From Promethearchaeia archaeon (GTDB taxonomy: Archaea > Asgardarchaeota > Lokiarchaeia > Sigyniarchaeales > SOKP01), in the NCBI GenBank assembly GCA_029856145.1, contig JAHQWK010000024.1, positions 1-64,000 of the forward strand: 64,000 bases of DNA. The letters are read 5' to 3'. Made by a program: the position numbers and the translations under genes. The number at the start of each line of letters is the position of its first letter. The first letter of the stretch is position 1. Positions 7,262 to 16,704 of this stretch are shown here, one piece after another. The notes beneath the pieces were generated by a model, which ran no database searches, was not told where the DNA came from, and saw nothing but the letters and a program-made list of their open reading frames with translations.

Positions 7262-8962
7262 ATGACTGAAGAAAAAAAGCTAACATATGCCGATAAGCCA
7301 TGGATAAAGAGTTATAAGCTTGGACCTTTCAAACTTGCAGAAACTATGGCACCTTTCCCTGAAATATCAGCGTATAAATTACTTGAGGATTCCGCAACAA
7401 ACTTTCCTGATAGTAGAGCGATTAATTTTATGGATGAAGAGATAACTTACCAGGAATTAAAACTGCAAGTAGATAAATTTGCAACAGCATTATCGGATTT
7501 AGGGATAAAAAAGGGTGATACAGTAGCAACAATCCTTCCAAATTGTCCACAGTTCATCATTTGTGACTTCGCAATTTTACGCTTAGGTGCAATTCATGTT
7601 CCTCTTAGTATATTACATAAAGCTCCCGATTTAATATATGAATTAGGTGAATCTAAAGCTGAAACTGTGATTTGTTCGTATAGACGTATTGAACGAATCC
7701 ATCAAATAAAAGATCAAACATCTGTTAAAACTATGATTTACACACCTGTTCCCATTTTCCCTGATTTTTCCTTACCCGAAATAAAAGAAACATATGGTGC
7801 GATTCGCTTTGAAGATTTAATAAATAAATATGATCCAAATCCCCCTGAAGTTGAAATAAACCCCAAAGAGGATCTTGCAGAATTACCTTTTACAGGAGGT
7901 ACTACAGGTGTTCCAAAAGGTACTATGTTAACTCATTATAACGTGACAACTACTGTTATTCAGACTTTTCAGTGGTATACAAAACCATTGGAGGCAGGAA
8001 TAAAGGGTAAAGCTTCTGCATTGGTATGTGTTCCATTATTTCATCAATATGGTCATATGATTGTATTCGCTGCTGTTTTAATGGGTATGGGTATGTTTTT
8101 AGTTGATCCAAGGGATATTAAAAGAATCTTAGAAATAATAAAGAAACATCGACCTTTTATGGTTTGTGCGGTTCCTACTCATTATATGCTATTTGCTGAG
8201 GGAGATATACCAAGAATGCCTATTTTTTATTATTCTGCTGCAGCTGCGCTTCCTTCTGAAGTTGCTGAAAAATTTGAAAAAAAAGCGGGTGTACCTATGG
8301 GTGAGGGTTATGGTATGACAGAATCATCTATAACACATATAAATATTTCTGCTCTTTCAAAAGTAACGGGATTTATGGCGGAAGTAAAAAGAGGTGTAGG
8401 AGTACCTGTACCCGATACTGATGTTAAACTTGTTGATCCAGAAACAGGTGAAGAGGTTCCATTTGGTGAAGCTGGAGAAATACTTGTTCGGGGACCACAA
8501 CTGATGAAAGGTTATTGGCCTACTCCTGGTAAAGGAATAACTGAAGATGGATGGGTGTCAACTGGTGATATTGGAAAAATGGACGAGGATGGTTACTTCC
8601 ATATAGTTGACCGAATTAAAGATATGATAAATGTATCCGGTATGAAAGTATATTCTAGAGTATTTGAAGACCTTTTATATGAACATCCCGCAGTTAACGA
8701 AGCAGCTATTATTGGTGTCCCAGACCCAGAACGTCTTGGAAGTGAAAGGGTAAAAGCCTTTATCCAACTAAATCCTGGATATAAAGGAACAACTACAGAT
8801 GAAATTATTGAATACTGTAGAGAAAAATTTCCCCCCTATGCAGTACCGAAATCTATTGAGTTTAGAAAGACTTTACCTTTAACTCTAGCTATGAAAATTT
8901 TTAAGAGAAAGCTTAGAGATGAAGAAATCGCTAAAATGAAGGAACGGGGAGAAATTAAATAA
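7262..8962 (+). CDS. Acyl-CoA synthetase (AMP-forming), ANL superfamily
   Basis: Activates a carboxylic acid with ATP to acyl-AMP and then acyl-CoA. 566 residues, normal length. Motifs are the P-loop FTGGTTGVPKGTMLTH, the adenylate-binding GYGMTESS, STGDIGKMDEDGYF with the ribose-binding Asp, the hinge region IVDRIKDMINVSGMKV, and a lysine-rich C-terminal domain (KIFKRKLRDEE) where the catalytic Lys usually sits. It is downstream of AOR in the same direction with a short AT-rich gap and GGGAG before the ATG, so the acid made by AOR could be its substrate. Medium- or long-chain preference is inferred only from overall similarity. Confidence 0.88.
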   Translation: MTEEKKLTYADKPWIKSYKLGPFKLAETMAPFPEISAYKLLEDSATNFPDSRAINFMDEEITYQELKLQVDKFATALSDLGIKKGDTVATILPNCPQFIICDFAILRLGAIHVPLSILHKAPDLIYELGESKAETVICSYRRIERIHQIKDQTSVKTMIYTPVPIFPDFSLPEIKETYGAIRFEDLINKYDPNPPEVEINPKEDLAELPFTGGTTGVPKGTMLTHYNVTTTVIQTFQWYTKPLEAGIKGKASALVCVPLFHQYGHMIVFAAVLMGMGMFLVDPRDIKRILEIIKKHRPFMVCAVPTHYMLFAEGDIPRMPIFYYSAAAALPSEVAEKFEKKAGVPMGEGYGMTESSITHINISALSKVTGFMAEVKRGVGVPVPDTDVKLVDPETGEEVPFGEAGEILVRGPQLMKGYWPTPGKGITEDGWVSTGDIGKMDEDGYFHIVDRIKDMINVSGMKVYSRVFEDLLYEHPAVNEAAIIGVPDPERLGSERVKAFIQLNPGYKGTTTDEIIEYCREKFPPYAVPKSIEFRKTLPLTLAMKIFKRKLRDEEIAKMKERGEIK

Positions 8963-9071
8963 ATTTTATTCTTTTCTTTTACTTTTTTGATTAAAAAATA
9001 GATTACTTATAAAAATCAATTAAAATTTAAAATAAATAAAATATTCAAAGTTTTATTATAAAAAAATTGGA

Positions 9072-9503
9072 ATGAATCTTATGTTATTTGGATCAAAAGA
9101 ATGGGTTGACGCTTTTAGGAAAGCAATTAATGAAAATGAAAATTATAGAGACGCTGCTGGACCAGAGGGTTTTCCTCCCGATGGATGGGAAGGTGATTTT
9201 CTTTTTGTTGTTGAACCCTCTGGGAATTTAGACCACGAAATTCGCATGTTTGTAGGGCTTTACCATGGAGAATGTACTGACTGTAGAATAGTAGAAGAAG
9301 GAGAAGAAGTAGATGTAGAATATGAATATGCTGGTCCTTACGATGCTTGGGTGCAAATCGTAAAAAAAGAATTAGATCCTATTCGTGCCTTACTAGCAGG
9401 AAAAACTAAACTAAAGGGGGATATGGCTAAAGTTTTAAAAGCTACCAGAGCAGCACAAGAACTTGTAGTTTCTAGCACGATGGTAGATACAGAATTCTAT
9501 TAA
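9072..9503 (+). CDS. SCP2 sterol-carrier-like domain protein
   Basis: 143 residues forming a single alpha/beta lipid-binding domain: FGSKEWVDAFRKAINENENY at the start, then strands (FLFVVEP..., CTDCRIVEEG, VDVEYEYAGPYDAWVQIV) and the C-terminal GKTKLKGDMAKVLK segment typical of SCP2-like proteins. It probably binds acyl-CoA or another lipid; the neighbouring acyl-CoA synthetase supports a role in fatty acyl handling. The ATG at 9072 is preceded by TTGGA. No catalytic role is implied. Confidence 0.75.
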   Translation: MNLMLFGSKEWVDAFRKAINENENYRDAAGPEGFPPDGWEGDFLFVVEPSGNLDHEIRMFVGLYHGECTDCRIVEEGEEVDVEYEYAGPYDAWVQIVKKELDPIRALLAGKTKLKGDMAKVLKATRAAQELVVSSTMVDTEFY

Positions 9504-9568
9504 AAAAATATATATTTTTAATATTTTTTTTCTTTTAATTCAATCTTCAAACACACATAAAATTTAAG

Positions 9569-10378
9569 ATGGATATCAATACTAGTAATTTATTCGAATT
9601 AACACATAAACAAGTGTTTTTTTTTGACTTAGATGGAACTATCTATTTAGGAAATAAACTTTTTAAGGGAGTTCTTGAATTAATTGAAGTTTTAAGGACT
9701 AAAAAGAAAAAATTTTTCTTCCTTTCAAACAATTCGAGTAAATCAACCGAAGATTACATCAAAAAATTAAATAAATTTGACCTAAACATTACTCGAAATA
9801 ATCTTATTTTATCCCAACATCCTACCATAGAATACCTTAAAAAAAATGACTTTAAAAAAGTATTTTTATTAGGAACTCAATCTCTTAAAAACGAATTTAA
9901 GAAAGAGGGATTTGAATTAACTGAGGATAATCCTGAAATATTGGTCCTAGCATTTGATCAAGAATTAACTTATGAGCGATTAGAAAAAGCTGCTTATATC
10001 CTTCAGAAAGAGGAATTTCCATATATTGCTACTCATCTTGACAATAGATGCCCTACTGAGAATGGTTATATTCCAGATGCCGGAGGTATAGCTGCTCTTC
10101 TCTACAAAGCTACAGAAAGAATGCCAAAAGTGTTTGGTAAACCAAATAAAGAGATGCTTCTTTTTAAGTTAGATCAATTAAGTATTTCACCTAAAAATGC
10201 TGTAATGTTTGGAGACCGCCTTTATACTGATATAAAAATGGGAAGGGAGGCAGGAGTAACAACTTGTTGTGTATTATCTGGAGAAATAACAATAGAAATG
10301 ATAAAAAATAGCATTTTTAAACCCGATTTCATTATAAATGGAATTTGGGTGCTTTTAGACGAATTCAACAAGACATAA
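9569..10378 (+). CDS. HAD-superfamily phosphatase, NagD/PGP-like subfamily IIA
   Basis: 269 residues. Motif I FFDLDGTIYLG supplies the nucleophilic and acid/base Asp; motif II is in FFFLSNNSSKS; motif III and IV are VFGKPNKEML and MFGDRLYTDIKMGREAG with the Mg-binding Asp residues. The C2-type cap between them identifies HAD subfamily IIA (NagD, 4-nitrophenylphosphatase, phosphoglycolate phosphatase). It hydrolyses a small phosphate ester in the cytoplasm; the substrate is unknown. The gene stands alone between the SCP2-like gene and ppdK. Confidence 0.85.
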   Translation: MDINTSNLFELTHKQVFFFDLDGTIYLGNKLFKGVLELIEVLRTKKKKFFFLSNNSSKSTEDYIKKLNKFDLNITRNNLILSQHPTIEYLKKNDFKKVFLLGTQSLKNEFKKEGFELTEDNPEILVLAFDQELTYERLEKAAYILQKEEFPYIATHLDNRCPTENGYIPDAGGIAALLYKATERMPKVFGKPNKEMLLFKLDQLSISPKNAVMFGDRLYTDIKMGREAGVTTCCVLSGEITIEMIKNSIFKPDFIINGIWVLLDEFNKT

Positions 10379-10544
10379 TTAAGAATTTCTGTTAATTATT
10401 TCTATTTTTCGAAAATTTTATTTCATTAAAGAAATTTCTAGAATAAAAAGTATTTTACAAGTCATCTACGTAAAATATAAAAATTAAAAGTGTTGTTTTT
10501 AACTTATCTAGTTTTGATGATTATAGATATGTTGGTATAGTAAC

Positions 10545-13238
10545 ATGACAACAACTGAAAACAAAAAATTTGTTTATGATTTTAGTGAAGGTAATAAAGA
10601 TCTGAAGAATTTACTAGGCGGAAAGGGCGCCAACCTAGCTGAAATGACTAAGTTAGGACTTAATATTCCCCCAGGTTTTACAATAACAACTGAAGCGTGT
10701 TTACTCTATTTTGGGAATCCTGAAAAAATAATGAAAGAAATTAAGCCTGTTGTGATGGAATATTTAAAAACGTTGGAAAAAAACACAGGAAAGAAATTCG
10801 GAGATGAACAGAATCCTTTATTAGTAAGTGTTAGATCTGGAGCCCCAATGAGTATGCCAGGGATGATGGATACCGTACTCAATCTGGGGCTAAATGATCA
10901 AAGCGTTTTAGGTTTAGCGGAACAAACAGAAAATCCTCGTTTTGCTTATGATTCTTATCGTAGATTCATTCAAATGGCTGGTGATGTAATCATGGGAATT
11001 GGTGACGAGAAATTCGAGAGGATTTTGGATAAATATAAAAGAGCTCTTGGTCGAAATGCTCAAGATACAGATTTGGGTGTAAATGAATTACAAAAAATAA
11101 TCGCTGATTATAAAGCATTATATGAAAAAGAAATTGGTGCACCATTTCCTCAAGATCCATATGAACAGCTTTTTCTTGCTATTGAAGCAGTCTTTAAATC
11201 ATGGAATACTAGGAGAGCTATCACATATCGAAAAATCAACAGCATTCCAGATTTCGGTACTGCTGTTAATATTCAAACAATGGTATTTGGAAACAAAGGT
11301 TGGAATTCTGCTACTGGAGTTGCTTTTACTAGAGACCCTTCAACAGGGGAAAATATAAAATTTGGTGAGTATTTAGCAAATGCCCAAGGAGAAGATGTTG
11401 TTGCGGGGATAAGAACTCCTAAAAAATTGGAAGAAATGAGTGAGGAATTTCCTAAGATACACAAGGAATTACTAAAAACGATGGAGAATTTGGAAAAACA
11501 TTATAGAGACATGCAAGATATTGAATTTACGATTGAAGATGGAAAATTAAATATTCTACAAACACGAAATGGGAAAAGAACACCTTCAGCAGCAGTTAAA
11601 ATAGCTGTTGATATGGTTAAAGAAGGTCTAATCTCAAAAGAAGAGGCAATAATGAGTATCGATCCAAAAAAGGTTGCTAAATTATTATTTAAAAGTATTG
11701 ATGAAAATTCAATTGTTCATGTTTTAGCTCATGGTATTAATGCTTCTCCAGGAGCGGTTTCTGGAATTGCTATCTTTGACTCTGACAGAGCGGAGGAATT
11801 AGTAAATCAAGGTGAAGAAGAAATTATCCTGGTACGCCCACAAACAAAACCTGAAGATGTACATGGGCTTTATGCTTCAAGTGGGGTCTTAACTCAATTT
11901 GGAGGAAAAACCTCACATGCAGCAGTAGTGGCTAGAGGAATGGGTAAACCTGCTGTCGTTGGTGCTCAAGATGTCGAAATCGATGAAGAAAATAAAGAAT
12001 TTAGAGTTGCTGAAATGGTTGTACAAGAAGGCGACTGGATAACCATTGATGGAACAACTGGACGTATTATTGAAGGAAAAGTTCCATTGGTTGAGCCTGA
12101 AATAAAAGGAGAGTTCCTTGAATTGTTAGAGATAGCAAATCAGATGAAGACATTAGGTGTAAGGGCTAACGCAGATACTCCTATTGATGCAAAAAAAGCT
12201 TTAGAATTCGGTGCCGAGGGAATTGGGCTTTGCAGAACAGAGCATATGTTCATGGCTCAAGAAAGATTGCCCGTTGTGCAGAATATGATAATGGCAAGAA
12301 CAACAGAAGAACGTCAAGATGCTCTTAATAAGATATTGCCAATGCAAAAAGGGGATTTTATGGAAATATTTAAAATCATGGAAGGAAAACCAGTAACCAT
12401 CAGGTTATTAGATCCTCCATTACATGAGTTTTTACCTGAGTTATCTACAATGTTATTAGAAAGTCAAGAGCTTAAAATGACAAACGCATTATCGAGATCA
12501 TTATTAGAAACAAGCCCGTTAGATGATGAAATTAAAAAAAAGAAAAAGGTTATCAGCCTAATCAGGTCACTCTCAGAGGAGAATCCCATGATGGGTTTAA
12601 GAGGTTGTAGATTAGGAATTGTATGGCCTGAAATCAATGAGATGCAAGTAAAGGCAATATTTCAGGCAGCTTGTGAACTGAAACTGAAAGGAATTGATGT
12701 TATACCAGAAGTAATGATTCCTCTTGTAGGGATGATATCTGAATTACAATTTGTTAAGTCACAGTTGATGGAAGTAGCTTTAGAAACGATTAAAAGTTAT
12801 AATGTAGATTTAGAATATAAGTTTGGAACAATGATAGAAATTCCCAGAGCTGCCTTAACAGCCGATGAAATTGCTAGTGAAGCGGAATTCTTTTCTTTTG
12901 GTACAAATGATTTAACTCAAATGACATTTGGGTTCTCTCGAGACGATGCTGAGGGAAAATTCATTCCAATCTACTTAAATAAAGAAATTATGGAAAATAA
13001 TCCCTTTGAGATACTAGACCAAAGTGGAGTAGGGAAATTAATGAAGATGGCGATAAAATTAGGTAAACAGACTCGCCCTGATTTGAAATTAGGAATCTGT
13101 GGAGAACATGGAGGTGAACCAAGCTCAATTAAATTTGCTCATTCCATTGGCTTAGATTATGTTTCCTGTTCCCCATTTAGAATCCCAGTTGCAAGAATAA
13201 CAGCAGCTCAAGCTGCATTAGAACAACAGCAAAAATAA
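10545..13238 (+). CDS. ppdK: Pyruvate, phosphate dikinase
   Basis: Interconverts pyruvate + ATP + phosphate and phosphoenolpyruvate + AMP + pyrophosphate. 897 residues, the usual length. The N-terminal ATP-grasp region has LLGGKGANLAEM and GMMDTVLNLG; the swivelling phosphohistidine domain carries GGKTSHAAVVARGMG with the phosphorylated His at about 458; the C-terminal PEP/pyruvate TIM barrel ends in GICGEHGGEP with the catalytic Cys at about 852. In an anaerobic archaeon it can run glycolytically, saving ATP, or gluconeogenically. ATG at 10545 follows a GGTAT element. A long stand-alone gene with its own upstream region. Confidence 0.96.
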   Translation: MTTTENKKFVYDFSEGNKDLKNLLGGKGANLAEMTKLGLNIPPGFTITTEACLLYFGNPEKIMKEIKPVVMEYLKTLEKNTGKKFGDEQNPLLVSVRSGAPMSMPGMMDTVLNLGLNDQSVLGLAEQTENPRFAYDSYRRFIQMAGDVIMGIGDEKFERILDKYKRALGRNAQDTDLGVNELQKIIADYKALYEKEIGAPFPQDPYEQLFLAIEAVFKSWNTRRAITYRKINSIPDFGTAVNIQTMVFGNKGWNSATGVAFTRDPSTGENIKFGEYLANAQGEDVVAGIRTPKKLEEMSEEFPKIHKELLKTMENLEKHYRDMQDIEFTIEDGKLNILQTRNGKRTPSAAVKIAVDMVKEGLISKEEAIMSIDPKKVAKLLFKSIDENSIVHVLAHGINASPGAVSGIAIFDSDRAEELVNQGEEEIILVRPQTKPEDVHGLYASSGVLTQFGGKTSHAAVVARGMGKPAVVGAQDVEIDEENKEFRVAEMVVQEGDWITIDGTTGRIIEGKVPLVEPEIKGEFLELLEIANQMKTLGVRANADTPIDAKKALEFGAEGIGLCRTEHMFMAQERLPVVQNMIMARTTEERQDALNKILPMQKGDFMEIFKIMEGKPVTIRLLDPPLHEFLPELSTMLLESQELKMTNALSRSLLETSPLDDEIKKKKKVISLIRSLSEENPMMGLRGCRLGIVWPEINEMQVKAIFQAACELKLKGIDVIPEVMIPLVGMISELQFVKSQLMEVALETIKSYNVDLEYKFGTMIEIPRAALTADEIASEAEFFSFGTNDLTQMTFGFSRDDAEGKFIPIYLNKEIMENNPFEILDQSGVGKLMKMAIKLGKQTRPDLKLGICGEHGGEPSSIKFAHSIGLDYVSCSPFRIPVARITAAQAALEQQQK

Positions 13239-13399
13239 GAAACTCTTTTTACTTTTATTTAGTTTACTATTTTTTATTTTCTTATCTCTTTAATATTATA
13301 GCAATTATATATTGAAAGCACCAATAACATAAAACAAATACCAATTAAAATATCATTTATCTTAAATTATAATTTAAATAATAGTATATTATAAGTATT

Positions 13400-13942
13400 G
13401 TGCTAACCAAGTTAAAACCTTCAGTAAAAGAAACACTTATAATTTATGGGAGTGGATTGATAATAACCATTCTTTCAGTAATTTTTTTCTTTATTAGAGG
13501 TTATCCTTTAGTTACTACTGCTACTGAAACATTAAATATTCATACTCCTCCATTGTACATGATTCCAATCTTTCTTCCTTATGGGATTTTAATAGGCGAG
13601 GTAATTTGGCTTTGGAATGAACAAAAAGAGAGACATACTTACATTTTACTGTTTATTGAATGCATAATCGTTGGTATATTTTCTTTCATTCGATATATTA
13701 TAAGCATTCCATTTAGCGGTCATGTAATTATATTACTTTTTTATTTATTTCATCAAGCAGTAAATAATAGATTTAACCATCCAATAAGATTTTTAATTGG
13801 AATAGTGGTTCTTGTTATAACAATTATCTTCAAAATTTATCTGTGGAACGATTCAATTACTTTTTTATTAGGTGTTTTATTAGGAATCACTCTATGGCTT
13901 CCAGGATTTATATATAGACTAAGAATATTTAGAAAAGAATAA
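13400..13942 (+). CDS. Polytopic membrane protein of unknown function
   Basis: 180 residues with about five hydrophobic helices (around 14-34, 51-68, 80-102, 106-124, 134-170) and a short basic C-terminal tail. A PFSGH sequence in the third to fourth helix faintly recalls PAP2 phosphatases, but the rest of that motif set is absent, so I do not assign it. The start is GTG at 13400; no clear Shine-Dalgarno. Its neighbours (ppdK, tyrS) give no functional clue. Confidence 0.6.
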   Translation: MLTKLKPSVKETLIIYGSGLIITILSVIFFFIRGYPLVTTATETLNIHTPPLYMIPIFLPYGILIGEVIWLWNEQKERHTYILLFIECIIVGIFSFIRYIISIPFSGHVIILLFYLFHQAVNNRFNHPIRFLIGIVVLVITIIFKIYLWNDSITFLLGVLLGITLWLPGFIYRLRIFRKE

Positions 13943-14064
13943 TTTAAATTCACACCCTGAATACAGATATTGTTATCTACCATCAATTTCACTGGTTAAT
14001 GTGCATTTCTAAAATCCATAAAGGTTATATCAATCAAATAATTTACTAATTCATTATATATTTA

Positions 14065-15180
14065 GTGAGTGATGATATGTCTTTAACTTTAGATGAAAAA
14101 ATTACTTTATTAAAAGAAGTTGGGGAAGAAATAATTGATTTAGATGAATTAAGAGAACTGATCCAATGGAAAGTTGAACATAACAAAAAAATTTATGCTT
14201 ATGATGGATTTGAGCCCTCTGGAAATATACATATAGCTCAAGGTCTTTTACGAGCTATTAATGTAAACAAAATAACAAAAACAGGAATTCGATTCAAATT
14301 TCTAGTTGCTGATTGGCACGCAGCGGCAAATAAGAAATTTGGAGGTAATTTAGATGTTATAAAAAAAGTTGGAGATTTCTTCATAGAACTTTGGAAAGTA
14401 TGTGGAATGGATTTAAGTAAAATAGAATTTATTTATGCTTCAGATCTTGTAAAAGAAGATAAATATTGGGAATTAGTGCTCAAAATTGGAATAGAAACAA
14501 CTTTAAAAAGAGTAAAACGATGTACTCAAATAATGGGAAGAAGTGAATCTGATAAACTTTATGCCTCACAAATTCTATATCCATTGATGCAATGCGCTGA
14601 TATTTTTTATCTTCCCGCTGATATTTGCCAACTTGGTTTAGATCAAAGAAAGGTAAATATGTTGGCAAGAGAGGTTGCTAAAAAGCTAAATAAACCTAAA
14701 CCAGTTGCAATTCACCATCATATGTTAATGGGGTTATATAAACCGCCCTCTACAGATTTAACTGGTGTGGATAGGACAATACAAATTAAAATGTCCAAAT
14801 CTGATCCTGATTCATCAATATTTATGTTAGATTCTCCTGGTGATGTAAAACGTAAGCTAAATAAGGCATATTGTCCCCCTAAGCAGATTAAGGAAAATCC
14901 CGTTTTAGAATATTGTAAGTATATCATATTTGAACTTGTAGATATAGTTGAAATTGAACGACCTGAAAAATACGGTGGGAATATTAAATATACCTCTTTT
15001 GAGGAATTGAAAAAAGATTATGCCGAAGGTAAGTTGAATCCTCCTGACTTAAAACCTGCTGTAGTTAAATATATTAACCAATTTCTATCTCCTGTTATAA
15101 ACCATTTTGAAAATGACGATCACGCTAAAAAATTATATCAATTTGTTCAAAAAGAATATAGAAAATATAAAGAAATTTAA
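14065..15180 (+). CDS. tyrS: Tyrosyl-tRNA synthetase, archaeal/eukaryotic type
   Basis: Charges tRNA-Tyr in the cytoplasm. 371 residues. Class I signatures: YDGFEPSGNIHIAQG (HIGH-like, tyrosine/ATP pocket), FLVADWHA, LYPLMQCADIF, GLDQRKVNMLARE and KMSKSDPDS (KMSKS loop at about residues 242-246). The short C-terminal domain and lack of an S4 domain place it with archaeal/eukaryotic enzymes rather than bacterial ones. Start could be GTG at 14065 or ATG at 14077; I kept the longer one. The gene is followed after 28 nt by the ADP-forming synthetase gene on the same strand. Confidence 0.95.
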   Translation: MSDDMSLTLDEKITLLKEVGEEIIDLDELRELIQWKVEHNKKIYAYDGFEPSGNIHIAQGLLRAINVNKITKTGIRFKFLVADWHAAANKKFGGNLDVIKKVGDFFIELWKVCGMDLSKIEFIYASDLVKEDKYWELVLKIGIETTLKRVKRCTQIMGRSESDKLYASQILYPLMQCADIFYLPADICQLGLDQRKVNMLAREVAKKLNKPKPVAIHHHMLMGLYKPPSTDLTGVDRTIQIKMSKSDPDSSIFMLDSPGDVKRKLNKAYCPPKQIKENPVLEYCKYIIFELVDIVEIERPEKYGGNIKYTSFEELKKDYAEGKLNPPDLKPAVVKYINQFLSPVINHFENDDHAKKLYQFVQKEYRKYKEI

Positions 15181-15208
15181 ATGAGAAGTCTAAGAAACTG
15201 GTATAACA

Positions 15209-16687
15209 TTGTCAAATAAAGAAATAATTGATTTGTTTTTAAACCCAAAATCTGTAGCTATAATTGGTGCGTCAAAAAATCTAACAAAAGGCGGACACCG
15301 CATTGTAGACAATCTTGTTACAAATAATTTTAAAGGGAAAATTTATCCTATAAATCCTAACTCCGAAGGAGACTTATTTGGTTTAGAATTCAAGAAATCC
15401 GTTTTAGATATCGAAGAAGAAGTAGATCTTGCTGTATTTTATGTTCCAAATCTAAAAATTCCAAGTATATTAGAAGAATGCATTCAAAAAGGAATTAAAG
15501 GTGCTATTATTGAAGCTTCTGGATTTGAAGAAGTAGGTGAGAAAGGACTTGAGTTACGAGACCAAATTCTCAAAATTACAGATAATTTTTCAAAAATCCG
15601 TATTTTAGGACCTAATTGTATGGGGCTTACTCGGATTGATGGAGATAGCGATTCAAAAGACATTAAAAAAGGTGGATTTTTCACTAGTTTTGCTGTCTTT
15701 CACAAATATAAGAGTGGAAATATTGCTATAATTAGTCAGTCGGGGATGTTGAATGGTGGATATTTGATGTATATGATGGAGAAATATCCAGATTTGGGTA
15801 TTAGATATTCCTGTTCAATTGGAAATAAAATGGATTTAAGCGAAATTGAATTTTTAGAATATTTTTTAGAAGACCCTTCGGTTAATGTTATTGCTATATA
15901 TCTTGAATCATTTAAGGATCCAAGAAAATTTATCGAATTGTGTAGGAAAACGAGAGAAAAACCTAACAAAGCAATAATTCTTGTCAAAGGAGGGTTAACT
16001 CCACAAGGTCAAAAAGCTACTTTAAGTCATACAGGTGCGTTAGCAGAGAACTCGCAATTAATTAACGCGATCATAATACAATCTGGTGTAATTCAGGCAA
16101 AAAACTTCCATGAACTATTTCAATTTGCCCGAACTTTTTCAATGATGTATACTGAAAATAAAATTATGCCAAAACAAGGGAATATTTCTTTAATTACTGG
16201 ATCAGGTGGGGCTGGTACAATAGTTGCCGATATTACTGCTGAGTATGGTTTGAAATTCCCTATTTTTGGAGATAAAATATATTATAAACTAGTAGAAATA
16301 TTTCCAGAATGGATGCCCCCAAATCGATTTGCGCTTGTAGATTTTTGGCCAGCAATGGAAAAGGCCATGATGAATAATATAAATCCCGGAGTGCTTATGA
16401 TTTCTGTCTATGAACTTTTATTAAATGATGAAAAAATAGAGGGGATACTTAATATGATGTTTTGCTCAAAACAATTTAGAAGTTTTACTAATTACAAACA
16501 AGTAGTTGAAAGTATCAATAATGCTTCTAAACCAATTTTTTTTTGGTTAATAGGTGAAGTTAAAGAAGTTCAACGAGTATCTCGATATATGGCTGACCAT
16601 AATATCCCTACATTTCCTAGTTTAGAAGATATGATTAAAAATTTCTGGATTCTAGTCCAAGATTCGAAAAATAAAAATTACAATTAA
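15209..16687 (+). CDS. acdA: ADP-forming acyl-CoA synthetase, alpha subunit (CoA-binding)
   Basis: Couples cleavage of acetyl-CoA or another acyl-CoA to ATP formation, a main energy-conserving step in fermenting archaea. The order is a Rossmann CoA-binding domain (KSVAIIGASKNLTKGGHRI), then two succinyl-CoA ligase-like domains. The phosphohistidine loop reads LSHTGAL with His about 274. Length 492 aa, close to the usual alpha subunit. The TTG start at 15209 is preceded by GGTAT. The ATP-grasp beta subunit is not adjacent but about 20 kb away at 36810-37508, so the holoenzyme is probably assembled from two unlinked genes. Acyl specificity is not visible. Confidence 0.85.
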   Translation: MSNKEIIDLFLNPKSVAIIGASKNLTKGGHRIVDNLVTNNFKGKIYPINPNSEGDLFGLEFKKSVLDIEEEVDLAVFYVPNLKIPSILEECIQKGIKGAIIEASGFEEVGEKGLELRDQILKITDNFSKIRILGPNCMGLTRIDGDSDSKDIKKGGFFTSFAVFHKYKSGNIAIISQSGMLNGGYLMYMMEKYPDLGIRYSCSIGNKMDLSEIEFLEYFLEDPSVNVIAIYLESFKDPRKFIELCRKTREKPNKAIILVKGGLTPQGQKATLSHTGALAENSQLINAIIIQSGVIQAKNFHELFQFARTFSMMYTENKIMPKQGNISLITGSGGAGTIVADITAEYGLKFPIFGDKIYYKLVEIFPEWMPPNRFALVDFWPAMEKAMMNNINPGVLMISVYELLLNDEKIEGILNMMFCSKQFRSFTNYKQVVESINNASKPIFFWLIGEVKEVQRVSRYMADHNIPTFPSLEDMIKNFWILVQDSKNKNYN

Positions 16688-16704
16688 ATTACAATTAAAA
16701 TATT

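Noticed and set aside
13400..13942. PAP2-type phosphatase identity from PFSGH
   Set aside because: The other PAP2 motifs (KX6RP and SRX5HX3D) are missing.
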